Assembly (NCBI GenBank): GCA_964350315.1
Contig: CAYGJD010000002.1
Coordinates: forward strand, 62,001-126,000
Length of the DNA stretch: 64,000 nucleotides
Source of the DNA: JAJZEO01 sp964350315
Lineage (GTDB): Bacteria > Chlamydiota > Chlamydiia > Chlamydiales > 2-12-FULL-49-11
Reading direction: 5' to 3'
Below, piece by piece: positions 33,074-41,562 of this stretch (its first letter is position 1; each line of letters starts with the position of its first letter). The notes beneath the pieces are model-generated. The model saw only the letters and a list, made by a program, of their open reading frames with translations. It was not told where the DNA came from and did no database searches. The position numbers and the translations under genes were made by a program.

Positions 33074-33910
33074 ATGCAAATGGCAATGACTAGTACATTC
33101 CCTTGGGAGCGTATCGGAAAATTCGAAGATATTCTTTATCACAAGTTCAACGGTGTTGCTAAAATCACAATAAACAGACCGCGTGTTCACAACGCATTTA
33201 CACCGCATACTGTAGAAGAAATGAGACGTGCTCTATATGACGCACGGTTTGATGAAAACATTGGCGTTATAATTTTCACAGGAGCTGGTAATTTAGCTTT
33301 TTGTTCAGGTGGAGATCAAACTGTCAGAGGTGAGTCTGGCTATCAGGGTGAAGATGGAAGAGATTTTTTGAATGTTCTAGATCTTCAAAGAGAAATGAGA
33401 ACATGCCCAAAGCCAATTATTGCCATGGTTGGTGGATATGCCATTGGTGGTGGTCATGTATTACATCTTGTTTGTGATCTAACAATTGCAAGCCAAAATG
33501 CAATTTTTGGTCAAGTTGGGCCCAAGGTTGGCTCGTTTGATGGTGGATTTGGGTGTAGTTACCTAGCAAGTATTGTTGGCCAAAAAAAAGCTCGCGAGAT
33601 CTGGTTTCTCTGCAGACAATACAGTGCAGTAGAAGCATTAGATATGGGCCTTATAAATTGCGTTGTTCCGCTTGACCAATTAGAAAAAACTACGATGGAA
33701 TGGGCAAACGAAATGCTTAACCACTCTCCTCTTGCTCTTCGATGCATCAAAGCCTCCTTCAATGCGGATTGCGACGGCCAAACTGGCATTCAACAATTAG
33801 CTGGCGACGCAACAATGCTTTACTATATGACTGAAGAGGCAAAAGAAGGTCGAGATGCCTTCCTTGAAAAAAGAACCCCCAACTTCAATAAATTCCCTAA
33901 ACGCTCATAG
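33074..33910 (+). CDS. menB: 1,4-Dihydroxy-2-naphthoyl-CoA synthase
   Basis: MenB closes the second ring by an intramolecular Claisen reaction of O-succinylbenzoyl-CoA. The 278-residue crotonase-fold protein has Asn-Arg-Pro-x-x-x-Asn-Ala-Phe, Cys-Ser-Gly-Gly-Asp-Gln (binding the CoA thioester), Gly-Gly-Tyr-Ala-Ile-Gly-Gly-Gly and Gly-Ser-Phe-Asp-Gly-Gly-Phe-Gly with the catalytic Asp/Tyr region. The C-terminal Phe-Leu-Glu-Lys-Arg-x-Pro-Asn-Phe is typical of MenB. An ideal AAGGAGG precedes the start. It re-opens the men cluster after the two sugar genes. Confidence 0.96.
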   Translation: MQMAMTSTFPWERIGKFEDILYHKFNGVAKITINRPRVHNAFTPHTVEEMRRALYDARFDENIGVIIFTGAGNLAFCSGGDQTVRGESGYQGEDGRDFLNVLDLQREMRTCPKPIIAMVGGYAIGGGHVLHLVCDLTIASQNAIFGQVGPKVGSFDGGFGCSYLASIVGQKKAREIWFLCRQYSAVEALDMGLINCVVPLDQLEKTTMEWANEMLNHSPLALRCIKASFNADCDGQTGIQQLAGDATMLYYMTEEAKEGRDAFLEKRTPNFNKFPKRS

Positions 33911-33918
33911 GAGTACAT

Positions 33919-34797
33919 ATGTATCCTGTAAAAGCCTGGATAATTGCAGCAAGACCCAAAACTTTACCTTTTGGAATAGCTCCAGTTATTCTTGGATCTG
34001 CACTTGGTTTAAATTTAGGGTATTTTTCTTGGGTAACTTTTTTTATTTGTTTCTTTTCAGCTCTATTTCTTCAAATTGGGGCAAATTATGCAAACGATGT
34101 CTTTGACTTCGAAAAAGGAGCTGACTCCAGCGAACGTATTGGTCCTTTGAGAGCTGTTTCCTCAGGAATGTTGAGCGCAAAGGATATGAAACTCGGAATG
34201 GTCTTATCCTTTTCTCTGGCCTTTCTTATCGCAACACCTCTGATATACCAAGAAGGTTGGATCTTAGCCTTGATATTCCTTGCTGTTGTTTTAATAGCCC
34301 TTGGATATTCAACAGGTCCGCTACCCTTTTCCTATTTAGGTCTTGGAGAAGTAATAAACACTCTCTTCATGGCAGGCCTTCCTACAATGCTTATGTGTTA
34401 CATGCAATGTGGTAAAATTCTTCCAGAGAGCTTTCTGATTGGTATTTGTCTTGGAGGACTCACCTCAGCTGTCATGTGCTTAAATAATTTACGCGATGAA
34501 TTCACTGATAAAAAAGCAGACAAAAGAACACTTGTTGTTCGATTTGGCCGTCGATTTGGTCAATATGAATTTGCATTTCTCACTCTTTACCCTTTTTTCC
34601 TCCCTCTTGTTTTGATTTACTTTTTTGCCCTACCCATTACTGTTGGTGCAATAACCTTACTTATATTTCCTTGCATACCTCTAATCAGCGCTACATTTGC
34701 AGCGAAACGCTCTTCTGAATTTTCCCAAATTTTCCCAAAATCAGCACTACTTGCTCTTATCTACACTTTGACATTTACTTACGGATTGATTGTATGA
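33919..34797 (+). CDS. menA: 1,4-Dihydroxy-2-naphthoate polyprenyltransferase
   Basis: MenA attaches the isoprenoid chain to DHNA in the cytoplasmic membrane. The 292-residue protein has eight or nine hydrophobic helices and the two Asp-rich motifs of the UbiA superfamily: Asn-Asp-Val-Phe-Asp-Phe-Glu (near residue 60) and Asp-Glu-Phe-Thr-Asp-Lys-Lys-Ala-Asp (near residue 195). It begins eight bases after menB and ends overlapping menC by four bases. Confidence 0.95.
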   Translation: MYPVKAWIIAARPKTLPFGIAPVILGSALGLNLGYFSWVTFFICFFSALFLQIGANYANDVFDFEKGADSSERIGPLRAVSSGMLSAKDMKLGMVLSFSLAFLIATPLIYQEGWILALIFLAVVLIALGYSTGPLPFSYLGLGEVINTLFMAGLPTMLMCYMQCGKILPESFLIGICLGGLTSAVMCLNNLRDEFTDKKADKRTLVVRFGRRFGQYEFAFLTLYPFFLPLVLIYFFALPITVGAITLLIFPCIPLISATFAAKRSSEFSQIFPKSALLALIYTLTFTYGLIV

Positions 34798-35735
34798 AAA
34801 TTTCTCAATTTTTCATCTACACAACTCTAAGATTGAATAAAAAACTTGGGAAAAGACAAAGTCTAATCGTCCATCTAGTTGATGAAAATGGAAAATCAGG
34901 AGTAGGCGAGATAGCACCGCTCCCTGGAAGAAGTATTGAAAGTTTTGATGAAGCTCTTTCCCACACTGTAAGAATTAAAGAGAAAATGTTAAGCGGGAAC
35001 CCATTTCTTCTCATCTCTCCTCCTTCTGTCATGTTTGGAATAGATTCAGCTCTTTGTGACTTAAATAATAATCAAAATGAAACCACATTCGAGAAGACAA
35101 CTCTTTCTTTTGAAGGCGATCCCATAGAAACTGGCATTAAAGACGTCAAGGTGAAAGCATCCGATTCTCAGAAAGAGACTTATGAAAGAATAAGGAAATG
35201 GCTTGATAGTGGCAGTAAAGTTCGACTCGATGTGAATACTAAATGGAGTGTCCCTACAACCATTGATTTTGTAAATCGCTTTAACAAAAACGAAATTCTC
35301 TATATCGAAGACCCTGTACCATATAAGAGTCTTGATTATTTTATCGTCAATACTGATGTTGCTATTGCCCTTGATGAAGTTGTAAGTACAAACCCCATTG
35401 AATCCCTCCTTAAGCATGATAGAGTTGGCTACATCATCATCAAACCAACCTTGATTGGTGGAACTGCTCAATGCCAAAACATCGTTTTACAAGCGAGAAA
35501 GCACAATAAAACTGTGGTGTTTTCAAGCGCATTTGAATCTGTTATTGGTTTGTCGCATATTGTGAGAATGGGGAAAACCTTAGGCTGTTCATCTCCTTTT
35601 GGGGTTGATACTCTTAAATATTTCTCAAATGGCTTTTTTCCAGGAGAAAACCAGTTTCAAAATGGATCTATAATACGTTTTGACATAGAAGGTCTTAAAA
35701 GAAATGAAATGTTGCCCAATTTACGAAGCGTCTAA
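34794..35735 (+). CDS. menC: O-succinylbenzoate synthase
   Basis: MenC dehydrates SHCHC to O-succinylbenzoate; it belongs to the enolase superfamily. Although divergent, the 313-residue product has Gly-Glu-Ile-Ala-Pro-Leu-Pro-Gly, a Val-Lys-Val-Lys for the catalytic Lys-x-Lys, and the three metal ligands Asp in Arg-Leu-Asp-Val-Asn, Glu in Tyr-Ile-Glu-Asp-Pro and Asp in Leu-Asp-Glu, plus the second Lys in Ile-Ile-Lys-Pro. It overlaps menA and menE (32 bases). Confidence 0.92.
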   Translation: MKISQFFIYTTLRLNKKLGKRQSLIVHLVDENGKSGVGEIAPLPGRSIESFDEALSHTVRIKEKMLSGNPFLLISPPSVMFGIDSALCDLNNNQNETTFEKTTLSFEGDPIETGIKDVKVKASDSQKETYERIRKWLDSGSKVRLDVNTKWSVPTTIDFVNRFNKNEILYIEDPVPYKSLDYFIVNTDVAIALDEVVSTNPIESLLKHDRVGYIIIKPTLIGGTAQCQNIVLQARKHNKTVVFSSAFESVIGLSHIVRMGKTLGCSSPFGVDTLKYFSNGFFPGENQFQNGSIIRFDIEGLKRNEMLPNLRSV

Positions 35736-36849
35736 AACTTGCCCAAACAATATTGCTGTCTATACTGATAATCGATCATACACGTATGCAGAACTTAATC
35801 AGATGATTGATCGAGCAGAAGATCGAGCAGAAATTTTTTATGCAACTTTTCAAATTGATAGCATAGTTTCCTTTTTCTCTATTATTAGACGAGATAAAAC
35901 CCCTCTTCCCATTTCTATCAGGGAACCGCATTTACCCCATTTGGATATCAGTTCTTTAGAGAGTAGTGTTGACACTCTAATGTGCACATCCGGGACAATG
36001 GGTTCCCCAAAAATTGCAATGCACTCCCTTGAAAATCACCTCTACTCAGCAAAAAATCCCCATCCCGATCTTGCTCTCAAACAGAGCGATTCATACCACT
36101 TGTCTCTCCCGATTAATCATATTGGAGGTATTGCTATATTATTTAGAGCCTTTTGTGCAGGAGCATCGATTATTATTGGAGATGTTCATAAATGTTTTGC
36201 CACACATTTTTCTTTTGTGCCAACGCAACTCAAGCGGTTTCTTGCATCTGGGGAGAGGTTGCAGTACAAAAGGTTGAAGGCGATTTTAGTTGGTGGAGCC
36301 CCAATACCTGAGAAAATATGCAATTGGGCGATAGAACTTGATATCCCTCTTTTTCTGACATATGGAATGACAGAAACTTCCTCTCAATTTGCAACAGCGA
36401 GGTATGAAAAAGAGTTCGGCGTTCATTTCGGCATGCCATTAAAAGGAAGGGAGATAAAAATCGATGCAGATAAAGAAATTTGGGTACGAGGAAAGACTCT
36501 CTTTTTAGGCTACCTAAACACCAAGACACAGCGAGTAGATGGATGGCACAGAACCAATGATTTAGGCTTGGTTGGCCCAAATGGTTTAGAAATATTGGGA
36601 CGTAGAGATAAGATGATCATCTCAGGAGGCGAAAACATCTTCTTAGATGAATTAGAAGCACTCTTTTTGCAAATACCTCAAATAAGCAGTGCATCTATTT
36701 CTTATAGATCATGTGATGAATTTGGTTGTAGACCTGTCGCCCGAGTAGAAACCACATCACCAATCAGCATCTCTAACATAATTGCTCAACTAAAGGAGCT
36801 TCTTCCTAGATATAAAATCCCAGATGAATGTGATATTCATCTACTTTAG
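35704..36849 (+). CDS. menE: O-succinylbenzoate-CoA ligase
   Basis: MenE activates O-succinylbenzoate with ATP and CoA. The 381-residue protein is an adenylate-forming enzyme with the P-loop Thr-Ser-Gly-Thr-Met-Gly-Ser-Pro-Lys, the Thr-Tyr-Gly-Met-Thr-Glu-Thr motif, Thr-Asn-Asp-Leu-Gly and the Gly-Arg-Arg-Asp-Lys hinge, with a C-terminal Lys in Pro-Arg-Tyr-Lys-Ile-Pro. It is about 70 residues shorter than many MenE proteins, the reduction lying in the N-terminal domain. It is the last plus-strand gene of the cluster, 26 bases from the convergent thioesterase. Confidence 0.92.
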   Translation: MKCCPIYEASKTCPNNIAVYTDNRSYTYAELNQMIDRAEDRAEIFYATFQIDSIVSFFSIIRRDKTPLPISIREPHLPHLDISSLESSVDTLMCTSGTMGSPKIAMHSLENHLYSAKNPHPDLALKQSDSYHLSLPINHIGGIAILFRAFCAGASIIIGDVHKCFATHFSFVPTQLKRFLASGERLQYKRLKAILVGGAPIPEKICNWAIELDIPLFLTYGMTETSSQFATARYEKEFGVHFGMPLKGREIKIDADKEIWVRGKTLFLGYLNTKTQRVDGWHRTNDLGLVGPNGLEILGRRDKMIISGGENIFLDELEALFLQIPQISSASISYRSCDEFGCRPVARVETTSPISISNIIAQLKELLPRYKIPDECDIHLL

Positions 36850-36875
36850 CCCTACGAAAACTAATCAATTTAATC

Positions 36876-37280
36876 TTAAAGACAAGCGCTTTGTTGCACG
36901 AGAGACTCACAATCTTTTAGGAGTATTTTTTTTCCTGTGAGTTTTGATATAGCTACATGAACAATCGTTATTTTAGCAACGATTGTCTCCCCCTTCTTTA
37001 TTGTAGTGGTAGCGATAAGAGAGGTTCTTTTCTTTTCTAGCTTTTCAAGAGAAATAGAGACTTTATCACCTGTAGTGATTTGAGATAAGAACACTCCCTT
37101 CACATCAACTATTGGCAAGGCAATGTTTGTCGTATGAAAAGTATGACCGCCCCTTTTGAGTTCATTTTCTAAATACTCTTCAAAAGATTCACACGCATAC
37201 TTGAATAAATTCGTAAAATAAATAATTCCGGTTGCGTCTGTTTCAGACAAACGTACAGTTCGCTCTTGTTGCAAAATCAT
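36876..37280 (-). CDS. Hotdog-fold thioesterase, probable DHNA-CoA thioesterase
   Basis: The 134-residue product is a 4-hydroxybenzoyl-CoA-type hotdog thioesterase: Arg-x-Ser-Glu-Thr-Asp-Ala-Thr-Gly-Ile-Ile-Tyr-Phe carries the catalytic Asp, followed by Ala-Cys-Glu-Ser-Phe-Glu-Glu. This closely resembles the DHNA-CoA thioesterases of cyanobacteria and plants. That hydrolysis (DHNA-CoA to DHNA) is the only step of the menaquinone route not otherwise covered in the cluster, so I infer this role. The ATG at 37280 has GGAGAG upstream, better than the ATG twelve bases earlier. It is transcribed towards menE. Confidence 0.82.
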   Translation of the reverse strand: MILQQERTVRLSETDATGIIYFTNLFKYACESFEEYLENELKRGGHTFHTTNIALPIVDVKGVFLSQITTGDKVSISLEKLEKKRTSLIATTTIKKGETIVAKITIVHVAISKLTGKKILLKDCESLVQQSACL

Positions 37281-37411
37281 TTTTCTCTCCATATTTTTTA
37301 GAATTAATTTTATGTAAAATACCTATTTTCTAACACCTTATTCTTCAAAAGCCAACTACCTATCAATTTTTATTTAGAGTTGTAAAACGACTTTTTTCAT
37401 GGGAGAACTCA

Positions 37412-37440
37412 TTGTGGTAAATCATGCGCTACCCTATAAT
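37412..37440 (+). promoter_or_regulatory. Promoter of the TPR gene
   Basis: TTGTGG (37412-37417), 17 bases, TATAAT (37435-37440), ending 35 bases before the ATG. The rest of the 195-base gap with the thioesterase gene holds AT-rich sequence without further recognisable features. Confidence 0.65.
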
Positions 37441-37475
37441 CACAAACTTTCCAAATAGGAAAATTGAGAGAGGAT

Positions 37476-39539
37476 ATGCGAAAAAAAGGTTGTGACAGTT
37501 CAAGGAATAACCAAGAACACACAAACAGCGAACTATCTGACCTAGAAGAAGTTAAGTCAGATTCTTCCTTTCATCCCTTGTTATTTGAACAAGACAATTA
37601 CAACCACGCAGACTTTCTTTTGCGTGAGGGTCAAAAAAAACTTGTACAAGGCGACAATGAAGGGGTGAACCTCTTTACTTTAGCAGCATCTTTAGAGCCT
37701 CAAAATTATAAATTATTCTACGAACAAGGGGTCGCTCTTTTTCGATTTGGTTTAGAAACTCGAACCAAAAAAAATCTACTCCTTGCAAATAAGAAATTTA
37801 AAATTGCCTCAAAACTTCAACCAAACTCACCATTAGCTTGGTCTGGTTGGGGTAAATCTTTATTTATCTTAGGCCAATTTACAGAAGAATTTCACTATTT
37901 CCAAGGTGCAAAAGAAAAGTATCAAAAAGCTATTGAGCTTTCCTCAGATTCAATAAATACTAATTTTGCCCAAATGTGGTGGGATTTTGGACAAGTTTTG
38001 TCCCATATAGCAACCCATTCTGGCGAGTCATCAGACCTTAATGAAGCTCTCGAAGCACACTCAAAAGCTGCCTCACATAACGAAGATCTCCCTGCGTCAT
38101 TTTGGGAAGATTTCGGGATGATCTCCTTAAAACTGGGAGAGCAGATCAATGACATCAGACTTTACCTTAAATCTATCAATTGCCATAAAAGCGCAATTGC
38201 CAAATCTATCTCAAGCCATAAGAGTTGGTACCTGCTCGCAGTTTCTTTAAGTAAGCTCTACAATATTACTCATGATGAAGACCATTTCGTTCAAGCAAAC
38301 GAATGTTTTACAAATTCAGCAAAACTTCATCCTCAAAATGAAACTATTTGGTACAACTGGGCGAAACTACTCCTTGATTCTGGCACACACGTCTCTGATG
38401 CAAAAAGACTCCACTCCGCGATTGAAAAATGCCATAGAGCACACACTTGTAAAGATGATCAAGAAGAAGTTATGCAGGTGTGGACGATTGCTCTTGCAAC
38501 ACTTGGTATAATTTCAGACCGCCTTGACTTAATATTTGAGGCAAATAACAAAGCAATGGAAGCAATCGATCGCTTCTCTGAAACACCAGAACTTCTATAT
38601 GCAGAAGGCAGAGTCCAATTTGCATTTGGTCATTACTATAAAGATCCAGATTATTACTACCAAGCCATAGAAAAATTCCAAGCTGGTCTCACAATCGATC
38701 GATCAAAACCTTTCTTATGGCATTATCTTGGCCTAACTTATTCAATTCTTGCAAAAGATGAAAATGATCCAGCTCTTTATGAACGCGCTGGCAAGTTTTA
38801 TCTTAAAGCAATTTCTCTTACTTCTGAAAGTCGTTACTATTATGATTATGCATACTCACTTTTTAAGATTGCAGAAACCAATCAAGATAAAGTTGAATTG
38901 CAAGAAGCTCTTCTTAATTTTGAGCAGGCATTTAATCTACAAAGAAACGCTGTTCATTTAAATTCTCATTGGCTATTTCAGTATGCAATGGCTCTTGATT
39001 TAATGGGTGATCTTGCTGACGAAGATCACTACTACGTTAAAGCTATTGAAATACTTAAGCGCGTCTTGATGATTAATCCAGACTATCCAGACATTCACTA
39101 TAAAATAGCTTATGTTTACTCTCATCTTGGGGAACTGATTGAAAGCCCTGAAATTTACGAAAGAGCCTCTTCTCACTATAAAATAGCTTATCAGTCAAAT
39201 GAAGAGAATGAACTTCTAATCCTTGACTGGGCCTTATCGCTAATCAATTTATCTCAGATCACACCTGATGCATCTATGCGAGAGCAAAATTTACGCGAGG
39301 CTGAATACAAATTAATTCAATCAGCAAAACTTGGTAACGTTGAAGCATACTACCATCTCGGGTGCTTATATTCGATTACCACTCAATTTGAAAAAGCAAT
39401 CTATTTTCTTGAAAAAGCAGAATCATATGATGCTCTTCCTTCAATTGATGATGTTCTCTGTGATGATTGGCTTGAAAATTTACGTAACACTGAATCCTTC
39501 AGAATTTTTATCTCTCATATTGATGCCTCAGAATCATAG
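37476..39539 (+). CDS. Tetratricopeptide-repeat protein
   Basis: This 687-residue protein consists largely of helical pairs with the TPR pattern (Trp/Tyr at position 4-11, Gly/Ala at 8, Ala at 20, Pro at 32), for example repeats ending in Leu-x-Pro-x-Asn/Gln. At least ten repeats are visible from about residue 50 to 660. There is no signal peptide or membrane segment, so it is probably cytoplasmic. Large TPR proteins of this kind are common in environmental chlamydiae and act as protein-binding scaffolds or secretion chaperones. I start at ATG 37476 (AGAGAGG upstream) rather than the TTG at 37464. It precedes yidC by 122 bases. Confidence 0.88.
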   Translation: MRKKGCDSSRNNQEHTNSELSDLEEVKSDSSFHPLLFEQDNYNHADFLLREGQKKLVQGDNEGVNLFTLAASLEPQNYKLFYEQGVALFRFGLETRTKKNLLLANKKFKIASKLQPNSPLAWSGWGKSLFILGQFTEEFHYFQGAKEKYQKAIELSSDSINTNFAQMWWDFGQVLSHIATHSGESSDLNEALEAHSKAASHNEDLPASFWEDFGMISLKLGEQINDIRLYLKSINCHKSAIAKSISSHKSWYLLAVSLSKLYNITHDEDHFVQANECFTNSAKLHPQNETIWYNWAKLLLDSGTHVSDAKRLHSAIEKCHRAHTCKDDQEEVMQVWTIALATLGIISDRLDLIFEANNKAMEAIDRFSETPELLYAEGRVQFAFGHYYKDPDYYYQAIEKFQAGLTIDRSKPFLWHYLGLTYSILAKDENDPALYERAGKFYLKAISLTSESRYYYDYAYSLFKIAETNQDKVELQEALLNFEQAFNLQRNAVHLNSHWLFQYAMALDLMGDLADEDHYYVKAIEILKRVLMINPDYPDIHYKIAYVYSHLGELIESPEIYERASSHYKIAYQSNEENELLILDWALSLINLSQITPDASMREQNLREAEYKLIQSAKLGNVEAYYHLGCLYSITTQFEKAIYFLEKAESYDALPSIDDVLCDDWLENLRNTESFRIFISHIDASES

Positions 39540-39626
39540 ATTCTTCTATTGCATTCAATAAATACGAATGAAAATAAAATCTTTTTAACCAATCCCGGTT
39601 TTATTACCGTTTAATCTCTTTTTTTG

Positions 39627-39635
39627 CTATACTAT
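39627..39635 (+). promoter_or_regulatory. Extended -10 promoter of yidC (tentative)
   Basis: TGC-TATACT stands 27 bases before the yidC ATG, with no convincing -35 box. It is the same element seen before typA. Confidence 0.4.
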
Positions 39636-39661
39636 GCCAAAGGAAAAAATTTAGGATACCT

Positions 39662-41530
39662 ATGAATAAACGATCATTTCTATTTATGTTTGTAATGACA
39701 ACAGCTTTTCTTATACTAAATAACTTCATATTCGACAAACGCCCTAGTAAAGCTGAAAATCAACAAGAAGTTGTCATAAAAAAAGTTGACTCACCTGAAC
39801 GTCATGTAAGCATTGAACACAGAAATGAGGATTTCTATGTTTTACAAAACGACAAACAACAAATCGTTTTTTCAACACTTGGTGGAGCCATCTCAGAGAT
39901 CAATCTAGGAGTTTCTGACAATGGTCAAAAAGAGGGTAAAATAGAAACTATTGCGATCGACAATGAAATTGCCGAAAAAGCTCCTCAGAATGCTTATTTT
40001 CCAAATTTTTCTTACCATATTATTGACGACACAGGTACAGATGTTGTCAAAGAACCTTCATTCGGTGGTCATACACCACTACTAAGAAGAAGTTTAAAAG
40101 ACAGTGACGGAAAAGTTATTTTTCAAATGCCATCTAGTCTATATGCAACATCTCTTATCGATGAAAACTCAACTTCTACTACAACATATAAAGTACATAA
40201 CTTCACAAAAAACTCGATTGAATTCATCGGTAAAGAAAAAGATCGCACAATTCATAAAACATACAAACTAATTGATGATGCCGCTTACGCGCTTGAGTTA
40301 GAAGTACAAGTGACTGGAGAGACAACTGGTTTATGGATCTCTTCTGGTGTAACTGAGGTTGACCTTGTTAACGGTATTTACTCCCCCATTCTTCAATACT
40401 TAAGCAAGGATGGAAAAAAGCAAAAAGTGAAAAAAATAGGGCTTCCTAAGAGTTTAATTTCTTATGACTCTTTAAGACCTGTTTGGAGCGGTATTTCAAA
40501 TGGCTATTTTGGCATTATTATAGATCCCCTTTCATCTCAGACAATGGGATTAAAAGCAGATAAGATTAATGGCGAACATGCTTTAACTCGCTTGAGTGCG
40601 ATTGACCCTGAATTTAACACTTATCCTGCAAGCAAATATCCTGGGTATGAAATCTTGACTCCTTACAAAGCCTCATCTAAAGCAATGAAATATGTTGTTT
40701 ATGCTGGTCCGTTTGACAAGAAAACATTAGCAAGTGTTGATGCATTTTTAGCTGTTAGCGGTTCATCAAGCGATCAATTATCTGATGCAACATCATATAC
40801 AAGTTGGATTTCAACAATAGCAGAGCCTTTTGCTAAGCTACTCTCAATTTTTTTAAATTGGTTCCATGCATTGACAAATTCATGGGGTATTTCAATCATC
40901 TTATTAACCATCGTTCTTAGATTGATTATTTATCCATTAAATCAATGGGCGCTAAGATCACAAAAAAGATTGAAAGAAATAGCACCTCAGAAAAAGGCAA
41001 TTGAAGACAAGTATAAGGGCGATCCAAAAAGAATCCAGATGGAACTTGCAATGTTATTCCGCAACGAGAAGGTTAATCCTTTTATGGGTTGTTTACCTTC
41101 TATTCTCCAGCTTCCTTTTGTTTTTGGAATGTACCAACTTCTACAATCTAGCTACGCTCTGAGAGGCGCAAGCTTTATTCCTGGCTGGATCAACAACTTA
41201 TCTGCTCCTGACACTCTATTTTCTTGGTCAACGCCTATCATTTTCTTTGGCACTAGCTTCCACCTTCTTCCATTCATATTGGGTGGCCTGACATTTGTAC
41301 AGGGTAAGATGAACACCTGGATGCAAAAAGAAAAAGGCGAATTAACAGATCAAGAAAAACAAATGAATAGCATGACAAAGATTCTTCCTTTTGTAATGAT
41401 GTTTATTTTTTACAATATGGCCTCAGGATTAAATATTTACTGGATCTTTTCCTCCTTGTTCGGTATTGTCCAACAATGGCTTGTAATGAGAAGTTCAACT
41501 AAACCTAAAAAGACAAAGAGAGCGAGATAA
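39662..41530 (+). CDS. yidC: Membrane protein insertase YidC
   Basis: YidC inserts and folds inner-membrane proteins. The 622-residue product has an N-terminal helix (about residues 5-20), a large periplasmic beta-domain (to about 380), and the conserved membrane core with Trp-Gly-x-Ser-Ile-Ile-Leu-Leu-Thr, Leu-Arg-Leu-Ile-Ile-Tyr-Pro-Leu, and the cytoplasmic coiled hairpin, ending in a Lys/Arg-rich tail. It is shorter than the C. trachomatis protein (nearly 800 residues, from memory). It is followed by dnaA after 32 bases, as yidC and a dnaA paralogue are neighbours in Chlamydia. Confidence 0.96.
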   Translation: MNKRSFLFMFVMTTAFLILNNFIFDKRPSKAENQQEVVIKKVDSPERHVSIEHRNEDFYVLQNDKQQIVFSTLGGAISEINLGVSDNGQKEGKIETIAIDNEIAEKAPQNAYFPNFSYHIIDDTGTDVVKEPSFGGHTPLLRRSLKDSDGKVIFQMPSSLYATSLIDENSTSTTTYKVHNFTKNSIEFIGKEKDRTIHKTYKLIDDAAYALELEVQVTGETTGLWISSGVTEVDLVNGIYSPILQYLSKDGKKQKVKKIGLPKSLISYDSLRPVWSGISNGYFGIIIDPLSSQTMGLKADKINGEHALTRLSAIDPEFNTYPASKYPGYEILTPYKASSKAMKYVVYAGPFDKKTLASVDAFLAVSGSSSDQLSDATSYTSWISTIAEPFAKLLSIFLNWFHALTNSWGISIILLTIVLRLIIYPLNQWALRSQKRLKEIAPQKKAIEDKYKGDPKRIQMELAMLFRNEKVNPFMGCLPSILQLPFVFGMYQLLQSSYALRGASFIPGWINNLSAPDTLFSWSTPIIFFGTSFHLLPFILGGLTFVQGKMNTWMQKEKGELTDQEKQMNSMTKILPFVMMFIFYNMASGLNIYWIFSSLFGIVQQWLVMRSSTKPKKTKRAR

Positions 41531-41562
41531 CAGGGGCGCTCCCCAAAGAGGGAATTTGAGCT

